This document shows positions 1 through 5,553 of a stretch of 7,115 bases of DNA, piece after piece; within the stretch, counting starts at the first letter, position 1; each line of letters opens with the position of its first letter. The position numbers and the translations under genes are program-made. Origin of the DNA: Fimbriimonadales bacterium (GTDB lineage: Bacteria > Armatimonadota > Fimbriimonadia > Fimbriimonadales > ATM1). The notes beneath the pieces are model-generated. The model had not been told where the DNA came from. It was given only the letters and a program-made list of their open reading frames with translations, and ran no database searches. The stretch spans positions 1-7,115 of the forward strand of contig JAICGT010000059.1 in the NCBI GenBank assembly GCA_025922995.1. The letters are read 5' to 3'.

Positions 1-2
1 CC

Positions 3-635
3 CGTGAATCTGCTCGCGACGCAATCGCGGAGGCCATTCGAGAAATGCGCGAAAAATACCGAGAACTACTGGAAGCAACTGCGAAGATTTCGGGATCGAA
101 AAGGGAGGAACTCTTAGAGCAGGCGCGCCAGATCGAGGAACAGTTCGCCGACGCTTCGGCGTCGCTTGCCTCGGCCGACAAACCTCCTGAAACTGCATTT
201 CAGCCTGGCGACACGGTGCAGGTTAGGGGGAGAACGCAGCCCGCAACTGTTTTGGAAGTCCAGCGCAACGGCTCGGTTGCGCTTCAGATCGGCGCATTGC
301 GATTTAGCGTGAAGCCCGAAGACATCGTTCCGGCTGAGCAGCCGAAGACGAAACCTAAACCGACCAGACGTGTCACGCCGACCGCGCAGGTCGCAACGGA
401 AATCATGCTGAGGCGGCTGCACGTTGAGGATGCAAAAGAGGTTCTGGAAGACTACTTCGACAACGCGATTTTGGGCGGTTTGCACAAGGCTCGCATCGTT
501 CACGGAAAAGGCGACGGAATCCTCCGTAAGGTCGTCCGCGACTTCTTGTCCCATAGGCCCGAAGTCGACAAGTACTATGAGGCGACGGCAGATGCCGGCG
601 GAGCGGGCGTCACGATCGTGGAATTCAAGAAATGA
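3..635 (+). CDS. mutS2: MutS2 family protein, C-terminal part (5' truncated by window edge)
   Basis: The reading frame is open from base 3 and leaves 210 residues; the MutS core and ATPase lie upstream of the window. The visible order is a charged helical stretch of about 60 residues (the end of the MutS2 coiled coil), a small beta module beginning FQPGDTVQVRG (about residues 66-110, KOW-like, as in other MutS2 proteins), a Pro/Lys linker, and a C-terminal Smr domain (about 133-210). The Smr domain shows the HGKGDG loop (501-518), LRKVVRDFL, and the ending GAGVTIVEF. MutS2 proteins act in the cytoplasm in suppression of recombination and in rescue of collided ribosomes, with Smr as the nuclease module. 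Here the usual LDLRG motif reads IMLRR (402-416), so the conserved Asp and Gly are missing. The gene overlaps the next gene by ATGA. The ATG at 45 is internal, not a start. The family call is firm; which MutS2 activity it retains is not known. Confidence 0.9.
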   Translation, partial: RESARDAIAEAIREMREKYRELLEATAKISGSKREELLEQARQIEEQFADASASLASADKPPETAFQPGDTVQVRGRTQPATVLEVQRNGSVALQIGALRFSVKPEDIVPAEQPKTKPKPTRRVTPTAQVATEIMLRRLHVEDAKEVLEDYFDNAILGGLHKARIVHGKGDGILRKVVRDFLSHRPEVDKYYEATADAGGAGVTIVEFKK

Positions 636-1009
636 AACAAAAACTCTTCGACGCCGCTTTGAACGCACGCGCGAATGCCTACGCGCCGTATTCAGGGTAC
701 AAGGTCGGGGCGGCAGTGTTGTCTCCGACGGGCGAAGTCTTCGCGGGTTGCAATGTCGAGAACGAGGTTTATCCGCTGGGGCAATGCGCTGAGCGGGTGG
801 CGATTCAGGCTCTGGTAGCATCCGGTGAAACGCGTTTCGAGGCGCTGATTCTCGTCACCGAAAACGGCGCAACGCCTTGCGGCGCGTGCCGTCAAGTCAT
901 GGCGGAATTCGGTGCGCCGAAGTCGGTAGTCTATATCGCGAATAAAGACGGCGTTATTCGTGAAACCAGCGTCGGGGAACTGTTGCCCGACGCTTTTAGC
1001 CGGGAATAA
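632..1009 (+). CDS. cdd: Cytidine deaminase
   Basis: A 125-residue protein of the usual length for the homotetrameric bacterial cytidine deaminase. It hydrolytically deaminates cytidine and deoxycytidine to uridine and deoxyuridine in pyrimidine salvage. The whole active site is visible: the N-terminal APYSGYKVGAA segment, N41 and E43 (NVE) for ribose binding, C52-A-E54 with the zinc ligand and catalytic glutamate, and PCGAC with zinc ligands C83 and C86. The variant NVEN..YPLGQCAE is common among CDAs in place of NASYGLTICAE. The start ATG at 632 overlaps the mutS2 stop as ATGA, so the two genes are probably translationally coupled in one transcript. The 3' end overlaps the convergent rmlD gene by 14 bases (996-1009), which leaves no room for a separate terminator. 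Nothing is odd in the protein itself. Confidence 0.95.
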   Translation: MKQKLFDAALNARANAYAPYSGYKVGAAVLSPTGEVFAGCNVENEVYPLGQCAERVAIQALVASGETRFEALILVTENGATPCGACRQVMAEFGAPKSVVYIANKDGVIRETSVGELLPDAFSRE

Positions 1010-1859
1010 ATCCGCTAGATCGCAGCTCCTCGACGTACCTTCGTACTGCATCTTGCCACGGCGGCAAAGTGATGCCATGCGACGCAAGCTTGTCGCCGGA
1101 CAAAACACTGTAAGCCGGCCGCTGAGCCGGAGTCGGATAGTCCGAGTTCTTCGCTTTTTCCAAGGGAACGTCGATCTCGGCTGCAGAAAGCATCTCTTTA
1201 ACGATGTCGTACCAACTGGCGACACCGGAATTAACGACGTGATAAATGCCTCCTTCTATTTCGCGCTCGATGATCTCGGCTATCGCGTATGCCAAATCGA
1301 CGGTATAGGTCGGCGATCCGAAGCGATCGGAGACGATCCGCAACGGTTTGCCCTGCATGGCCGCCCGCAGAATCTTCGACGGAAAGTTTTCGCGCCCGAT
1401 ACCGTAAAGCCACGCGGAGCGGGCGACTATGGAGGAAGGGTTAGTCTCCATAACGTGCTGCTCGCCGTGCAGCTTGCTCTCGGCATAAACGCTTAGCGGG
1501 TTGGTCTGATCGTCTTCGTTGTACGGCGTGCTTTTCTTGCCGTCGAATACGTAATCCGTACCGATGTGCAGCACTCTCGCGCCGGTAAATAACGAAACCC
1601 TCGCGGTCCAGAAAGCGCCGTACGCGTTGAGTTTAAATGCCTTGTCGCGCTCTTCTTCGGCCTTGTCGACCTCGACATACGCCGCGCAATTGATGATCCA
1701 GTCCGGCTGGGTTTGCAGGAAGTAAGCCGTCATCGATTTATCGCTTGTAACATCGAGCTCGTCGCGGTCGGGTGTAAACATCGACCAACCCCTGCGTGAC
1801 CCTTCCTTGACGACGTCTTGCCCCAGCAGGCCGCGCGCCCCGATGACAACGGCTTCCAT
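996..1859 (-). CDS. rmlD: dTDP-4-dehydrorhamnose reductase (RmlD/RfbD-like)
   Basis: A 287-residue protein of the extended short-chain dehydrogenase/reductase fold and of normal RmlD length. It is predicted to reduce dTDP-4-keto-L-rhamnose to dTDP-L-rhamnose with NAD(P)H, the last step of rhamnose donor synthesis for surface polysaccharides. Visible signatures are the nucleotide-binding G7xxG10xxG13 loop, DELDVT near 33-38, NCAAYVEVDKAE (57-68), TDYVFDG (101-107) with the catalytic Thr, the Y125xxxK129 pair in YAESKLHGEQ, FGSPTYTVDLA (180-190), and SWYDIVKEM. The call rests on similarity to RmlD motifs; a related NDP-sugar 4-ketoreductase cannot be excluded. No rmlA, rmlB or rmlC is beside it, so it is an orphan here. 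The ATG start is preceded by TACACT and six bases, with no Shine-Dalgarno sequence, which suggests a leaderless mRNA. The 3' end overlaps cdd tail to tail. Confidence 0.87.
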   Translation of the reverse strand: MEAVVIGARGLLGQDVVKEGSRRGWSMFTPDRDELDVTSDKSMTAYFLQTQPDWIINCAAYVEVDKAEEERDKAFKLNAYGAFWTARVSLFTGARVLHIGTDYVFDGKKSTPYNEDDQTNPLSVYAESKLHGEQHVMETNPSSIVARSAWLYGIGRENFPSKILRAAMQGKPLRIVSDRFGSPTYTVDLAYAIAEIIEREIEGGIYHVVNSGVASWYDIVKEMLSAAEIDVPLEKAKNSDYPTPAQRPAYSVLSGDKLASHGITLPPWQDAVRRYVEELRSSGFIPG

Positions 1860-1865
1860 TCGCCG

Positions 1866-1871
1866 AGTGTA
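1866..1871 (-). promoter_or_regulatory. Candidate -10 element for rmlD (TACACT)
   Basis: Read on the - strand, TACACT fits the TAnnnT form of a sigma-70-type -10 box. Exactly six bases separate it from the rmlD ATG, so transcription would begin at or within a base of the start codon and the message would be leaderless. No recognisable TTGACA-like -35 element lies 16-18 bases upstream. No Shine-Dalgarno sequence precedes the ATG, which agrees with a leaderless start. The assignment is by inspection only. Confidence 0.45.
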
Positions 1872-1880
1872 CCTACGCAG

Positions 1881-1889
1881 TGGTATTCT
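1881..1889 (+). promoter_or_regulatory. Candidate extended -10 promoter for the GNAT gene (TGG-TATTCT)
   Basis: TGGTATTCT matches the extended -10 pattern TGnTAnnnT. Seven bases follow before the GTG at 1897, so the predicted transcription start coincides with that start codon and the mRNA would be leaderless. The -10 boxes of this promoter and of the divergent rmlD promoter are only 12 bases apart, so the two polymerase footprints would overlap. No good -35 hexamer is visible, as is usual for extended -10 promoters. This is an inference from sequence pattern and spacing. Confidence 0.45.
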
Positions 1890-1896
1890 CGGGGTT

Positions 1897-2370
1897 GTGG
1901 ATGACCCGGTGATTCGCCCTTATCGCGACGGCGACGACGAAGATATTTGTCGGGTGATTCGCAACGTCTTCGACGAATATGGGTTTACCTGGGAATCAGG
2001 CGGCTACAACGTAGACACCGAGGACGTCAAGGCGTTCTATTTGGATGGCGGGGGCGCTTTCTGGGTGATGGAATCAGAAGGTGAGATCGTAGGAACCGGG
2101 GCAATCATGCCCGAAGGAAATGGCCGCTGCGAATTGTGTCGTCTGTACTTGTCTAAAGCAAGTCGGGGTAAGGGCTGGGGCAAAATGTTTTATGAGTTCA
2201 TTATTGCGGAAGCAAAAAAAAGCGGATATCGCGAAATGGAAATCTGGTCCGACGTCAAGCTTGTCGAAGCCCACAGACTTTATGAGCGGTCCGGCGCGAG
2301 GTTCGTCGGTCAGCGCATTTGCAACGATCCGGACAAGTCATTGGAAAACGGCTACATATACGAGCTTTAG
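1897..2370 (+). CDS. GNAT family N-acetyltransferase
   Basis: With the GTG start at 1897 the protein has 157 residues, normal for a single-domain GNAT enzyme that moves an acetyl group from acetyl-CoA to an amine. It begins DDPVIRPYRDGDDEDICRVI, the usual first strand and helix. It continues with FWVMESEGEIVGTGAI (strands 2-4), CRLYLSKASRGKGWGKMFYE, which holds the acetyl-CoA pyrophosphate loop R90-G-K-G-W-G95, and AHRLYERSGARFVG, the C-terminal helix and strand. The substrate cannot be told. The frame is open upstream to an ATG at 1807, but that part lies inside the divergent rmlD gene and has no GNAT features. GTG at 1909 is another possible start. GTG at 1897 is favoured by the -10-like box seven bases upstream. 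The stop overlaps the convergent trpA stop by four bases (TTAG). Confidence 0.85.
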   Translation: MDDPVIRPYRDGDDEDICRVIRNVFDEYGFTWESGGYNVDTEDVKAFYLDGGGAFWVMESEGEIVGTGAIMPEGNGRCELCRLYLSKASRGKGWGKMFYEFIIAEAKKSGYREMEIWSDVKLVEAHRLYERSGARFVGQRICNDPDKSLENGYIYEL

Positions 2371-3137
2371 CCGTTTGTTGCCGCTTTAAGCGCGCTAATA
2401 TATTGCATTAAAGTATCACGGCCCGCGCCGTCGTTCCACTCTCGATGAAGCAAATCGACAATCGAACTGCCAACGACTGCGCCGTCGGCAACTTCGCAAA
2501 CCATTCTTACGTGTTCCGGTTTAGATATTCCGAAGCCGACGCAAACAGGCAATGCTGTATGCGACTTGATACGCCGCACCGTGTCGACGACTTCTGGTGG
2601 CACCACTGATCCCGCGCCCGTTACTCCCGTTCGAGAAACGCAGTATACGAACCCCGACGAAACGCGAGTGACACATTCGATGCGTTCGTCGGTGCTTGTG
2701 GGTGCGGCAAGAAAAATCGTCTCGATTCCGCTTCTGCTTGCGGCGGCTCGCCACTCTTCGCTGTCGTCCGGCGCCATATCGCTCAGGATGACGCCCGCAG
2801 CGCCGCAGTCCTTGCATCGTGCTGCAAATTCCGAGAAGCCGATACGCATGGCAGTGTTCGTGTATCCCATGAAAACAATCGGGGCTCGGACATCGGCGAA
2901 TGCTACTGCTTCGAAGATTGCGGTGACCGTAACACCGTTATCCAGCGCTCGCTGGCTCGAAGCTTGAATTGTCGGACCGTCTGCAATCGGATCGCTGAAC
3001 GGTATGCCAATCTCGATTACGTCCGCACCGCCTTCTTCCATGGTTTGCAAAATCGCGGGTAACTGACCTATCGGCGGGTCGCCAGCGGTAACGAAAGTAA
3101 TCAGAGCCTTGCTCTTGAACGCTTCATGCATCTGCAT
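2367..3137 (-). CDS. trpA: Tryptophan synthase alpha chain
   Basis: A 256-residue TIM-barrel enzyme that cleaves indole-3-glycerol phosphate to indole and glyceraldehyde 3-phosphate; in the alpha2beta2 complex the indole is channelled to TrpB. Visible motifs are TFVTAGDP (14-21), IEIGIPFSDPIADGPTIQ (41-58) with catalytic E42 and D53 (equivalent to Glu49 and Asp60 of the enteric enzyme), D120, FVYCVSRTGVTGA (163-175), and the phosphate-binding VGFGIS and GSS (200-205, 223-225). I chose the ATG at 3137 because GGAGG lies six bases upstream and the protein then starts like other TrpA proteins. A longer frame from 3179 only adds residues inside tgt. The gene overlaps the tgt end by 14 bases. It is the last gene of the operon, and trpB, its normal partner, is not adjacent. 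Residues in the segment near 91-100 (GYTNTAMRIG) differ from the usual YxNP.xxYG. Confidence 0.95.
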   Translation of the reverse strand: MQMHEAFKSKALITFVTAGDPPIGQLPAILQTMEEGGADVIEIGIPFSDPIADGPTIQASSQRALDNGVTVTAIFEAVAFADVRAPIVFMGYTNTAMRIGFSEFAARCKDCGAAGVILSDMAPDDSEEWRAAASRSGIETIFLAAPTSTDERIECVTRVSSGFVYCVSRTGVTGAGSVVPPEVVDTVRRIKSHTALPVCVGFGISKPEHVRMVCEVADGAVVGSSIVDLLHREWNDGAGRDTLMQYISALKAATNG

Positions 3138-4212
3138 ATTTCGCCTCCAAGCCTGCCCATGCATCTTGTTCAATCGCACTCCTAACGTCCTGCATCAAAC
3201 GCGCATAAAATGCCAAATTATGCAAGGTCGCGATTCGTGCGCCCAGCGGCTCCCTTGCCTTAAACAGATGTCGCAAGTAAGCCGCTGAATAGCGCTCGGT
3301 TTGCGGGAAAACGCTGCGCTCGTCCACCGGCCCATTATGTTCAGTCCACTCTGCGCTGGCAATGTTCACGATTCCATTCATTGTATAAAGCGCGTGGTGC
3401 CTCGCCATCCGCGTAGGCAAAACGCAATCGAACAAATCGACACCGCATTTTACGGCATGAATGATATCGTTCGGATGCCCGACTCCCATTAGATAGCGCG
3501 GTTTGTTTTGTGGTAGCAGCGGTGCGGTGAATTCGACAACCGGATGCTGCAACTCTGTCGGCTCGCCGACGCTCACGCCGCCGATTGCAATTCCATCGAA
3601 AGGAAGCGAACCGATCAATTCTGCGGACTTACAGCGCAGGTCCTGATAAATTCCGCCTTGCACTATTCCAAAAACAGCTTGTCCCTCCGTACGAGCGCCG
3701 AGATTGCGAGGCGCCCATAAATGAGTTCGCTGCATTGCAGCGAGGACCTCGTCCCGATCAGCGGGGTACGGCGCGCAAACATCCAGAGCCATCGAAACGT
3801 CGACGCCAAGTCGGCGTTGAATTTCGATGCACGATTCGGGAGTCATCCGGAGCAAGCTGCCGTCCAGATGCGACTTGAAGGTCACGCCGTCGTCGTCGAC
3901 GTCGCGGATTTCCGACAGGCTCATCACCTGAAACCCTCCGCTGTCCGTCAGGATCGGACGGTCCCACGCCATGAAGTCGTTCAGCCCACCGTGACGCTCG
4001 ATGACGTCGACACCGGGCCGCAGCGCGAGGTGGTAAGTGTTGGCGAGGATCATCTCGAAGCCGAGAGACTTTAGGTCTTCTGACCCGACCGTCTTGACCG
4101 TCCCTTGGGTTCCGACAGGCATAAATGCCGGTGTCTCGACGACACCGTGATGAAGGCCCACCTGCCCACGACGGGCATGATTATTACTGGTTTGAGCCAA
4201 AACCTTAAACAT
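3124..4212 (-). CDS. tgt: tRNA-guanine transglycosylase (queuosine pathway), zinc-site cysteines missing
   Basis: A 362-residue protein of the TGT family, which exchanges guanine-34 in GUN-anticodon tRNAs for preQ1. Motifs in order are TPAFMPVGTQGTVK (27-40), ILANTYHLALRPG, ILTDSGGFQVMSL with D90 (proposed base in catalysis), LDVCAPYP with D144 and C146, FGIVQGG (181-187), IGGVSVGEP (210-218), and GVDLFDCVLPTR with the nucleophile D262. The C-terminal YLRHLFKAREPLGAR and LHNLAFY segments align well, and H331 (fourth zinc ligand) is kept. The three cysteines of CxCxxC just before them are replaced by S300, F302 and T305. ATG 4212 overlaps the trpF stop by eight bases; the longer frame to 4323 has no TGT homology. 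The gene sits between trpF and trpA, where trpB is common. The family is certain; catalytic activity is open. Confidence 0.93.
   Translation of the reverse strand: MFKVLAQTSNNHARRGQVGLHHGVVETPAFMPVGTQGTVKTVGSEDLKSLGFEMILANTYHLALRPGVDVIERHGGLNDFMAWDRPILTDSGGFQVMSLSEIRDVDDDGVTFKSHLDGSLLRMTPESCIEIQRRLGVDVSMALDVCAPYPADRDEVLAAMQRTHLWAPRNLGARTEGQAVFGIVQGGIYQDLRCKSAELIGSLPFDGIAIGGVSVGEPTELQHPVVEFTAPLLPQNKPRYLMGVGHPNDIIHAVKCGVDLFDCVLPTRMARHHALYTMNGIVNIASAEWTEHNGPVDERSVFPQTERYSAAYLRHLFKAREPLGARIATLHNLAFYARLMQDVRSAIEQDAWAGLEAKYADA
3144..3148 (-). promoter_or_regulatory. Shine-Dalgarno sequence of trpA (GGAGG)
   Basis: A perfect GGAGG on the - strand lies six bases before the ATG at 3137, inside the last codons of tgt. 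It decides the trpA start in favour of 3137 over the in-frame ATGs at 3179 and 3131. It shows that this organism uses classical ribosome binding sites inside operons, in contrast to the rmlD and GNAT starts. Confidence 0.8.
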
Positions 4213-4777
4213 TACGTGCCGCCTCGATGAACGCACGGATCTTGCCGTGATCCTTTTTCCCTTGCGATTCTTCGACCCCACTGCTGACGTCGACGGCGAA
4301 CGGCCGCACATGGCGTATCGCATCCGCCACGTTGTCCGGTGTCAACCCGCCCGCCAAGAACACAGGATGAGGGCACCGCCGGACGACCTCTGCGGCCTGA
4401 TCCCAGTCCGCGACCTTGCCCGTGCCGCCGTACGCGTCCGGATGAAACGAGTCCAGCAACAGCGGCCCGGAAGCAGTTGCGACGATGTTATCCACAGGTG
4501 TCTCACCCAGCCTGAACACCTTGAGAAGGCTGGATAACGGTACGTCCCATATGGTCTGGATTGAGTCGAAAACCTTAACATATGTATCGTCATAAAACTC
4601 GCCGTAGACCCCGATCACGGCAGCACGCCCAGCCGCCAAAGCCGCAAGCTGCACTGGGTTGTCCACATAGCGCGGGCTCGCTGGCTCTCGCACGATGCCG
4701 ACGTAATCTGCGCTTGCTGTCAGCGCCGCCTCCATATCGGCGGCGTTCGTAATGCCGCAGATTTTAACGCGAGTCAC
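4205..4777 (-). CDS. trpF: Phosphoribosylanthranilate isomerase
   Basis: TrpF converts N-(5-phosphoribosyl)anthranilate to CdRP by an Amadori rearrangement, between the TrpD and TrpC steps. From GTG 4777 it has 190 residues, slightly short for the usual 200-210 TIM barrel. Seen in order are VKICGIT with the general base C7, SPRYV (34-38) with the conserved Arg, LLLDSFHPDAYGGTG with the general acid D109, FLAGGLTPDNV (140-150), and DVSSGVE followed by GKKDHGKI. The QLHG motif at the end of strand 3 is absent; the corresponding stretch reads DSIQTIWD, and the helix after it is shortened. GTG 4777 overlaps the trpC stop as GTGA and gives the usual family start, xxRVKICGIT. A GTG at 4798 would add seven residues inside trpC. 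The stop overlaps the tgt start. Confidence 0.93.
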   Translation of the reverse strand: MTRVKICGITNAADMEAALTASADYVGIVREPASPRYVDNPVQLAALAAGRAAVIGVYGEFYDDTYVKVFDSIQTIWDVPLSSLLKVFRLGETPVDNIVATASGPLLLDSFHPDAYGGTGKVADWDQAAEVVRRCPHPVFLAGGLTPDNVADAIRHVRPFAVDVSSGVEESQGKKDHGKIRAFIEAARNV

Positions 4778-5553
4778 TTGCCGAGGAGTCTCCGACACGC
4801 TGCGGCTGGATCTTCCGCCAGCATCAACGACTCTCCGACTAGTATCCCTTTCGCGCCGGCATCGGCGACTCGCTCGACATCAGTTCGCGTAGCAATCCCG
4901 CTCTCGCTGACCACAAACCGCCCATCTGCCAGGGGCGCCAACGATTCGGTGACGCACAGGTCGGTTACAAACGACGACAAGTCGCGGTTATTGATTCCGA
5001 TGAGTCCCGCGCCCGAGTTTAGGGCCGCCCCGAGTTCGTCAGCATCGTGGGCTTCGACTAAAACATCCAGGCCGATCTCGGCAGCTAAGCCGAAGTAATC
5101 CTGGAGCTGCATTGCAGATAGAGCTGCGGCGATCAACAACATGCAGTCTGCTCCCATTTCGCGAGTTTCTAAAACGCACAACTCATCGACGACGAAATCC
5201 TTACGCAACACCGGCAAACTCACGGCTTGGCGAACGGCCGCCAAGTCGTCCGCAGAGCCGTGAAAGTAATCGCGATCGGTTAATACGCTAATGCAACTAG
5301 CGTCGCCTGATTCGTAGGCATTTGCAGTCGAAACCGGGTCGAAATCCTCTGCGATAACGCCCTTGCTAGGGCTAGCCTTTTTGATTTCAGCGATTAAGGA
5401 GACCGGCTTTGCGTCGGCAATCAAACGCTTTTCGAAGCCACGCGTCGCACCCATGTCGGCGACTCTCGCGCGAAGATCGGCTACGTACGCAACCGTCCGC
5501 CGATCACGAACCTCCGCTCTTTTTTGCCCAATGATTTGCGAAAGAACGTTCAT
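4774..5553 (-). CDS. trpC: Indole-3-glycerol phosphate synthase
   Basis: A 259-residue single-function IGPS, the usual length. It is a TIM barrel with an N-terminal helical extension that closes the CdRP ring to indole-3-glycerol phosphate with loss of CO2 and water. Every catalytic residue is visible: AEIKKASPSKG with E56 and K58, LRKDFVVD with the general acid K118, LVEAHD with E167, GINNRDL with N188, and VSESGI with E217 and S218; the C-terminal phosphate site is ILVGESLM. The start ATG overlaps the trpD stop as ATGA and has GGAG six bases upstream. The end overlaps trpF. It is not fused to TrpF, unlike the enteric protein. Function is certain by motif. Confidence 0.96.
   Translation of the reverse strand: MNVLSQIIGQKRAEVRDRRTVAYVADLRARVADMGATRGFEKRLIADAKPVSLIAEIKKASPSKGVIAEDFDPVSTANAYESGDASCISVLTDRDYFHGSADDLAAVRQAVSLPVLRKDFVVDELCVLETREMGADCMLLIAAALSAMQLQDYFGLAAEIGLDVLVEAHDADELGAALNSGAGLIGINNRDLSSFVTDLCVTESLAPLADGRFVVSESGIATRTDVERVADAGAKGILVGESLMLAEDPAAACRRLLGK

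Noticed and set aside
114..821. Open frame of 235 codons on the - strand, opposite mutS2 and cdd.
   Set aside because: It is Arg/Pro-rich with no recognisable motif, and it lies opposite two genes with clear conserved domains. It is a shadow of GC-biased codon use.
1807..1896. Upstream extension of the GNAT gene to an ATG at 1807.
   Set aside because: The added residues lie inside the divergent rmlD coding region and show no family similarity. The GNAT fold begins just after the GTG at 1897.
3294..3314. A sequencing frameshift as the cause of the missing Tgt cysteines.
   Set aside because: The frame keeps TGT similarity immediately before (GPVDE) and after (YSAAYLRHLF) with the right spacing, so paired compensating errors would be needed.
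4213..4323. Upstream extension of tgt by 37 residues.
   Set aside because: The extra residues are Arg/Ser-rich and read in another frame of trpF. TGT homology begins right at the ATG at 4212, which overlaps the trpF stop.
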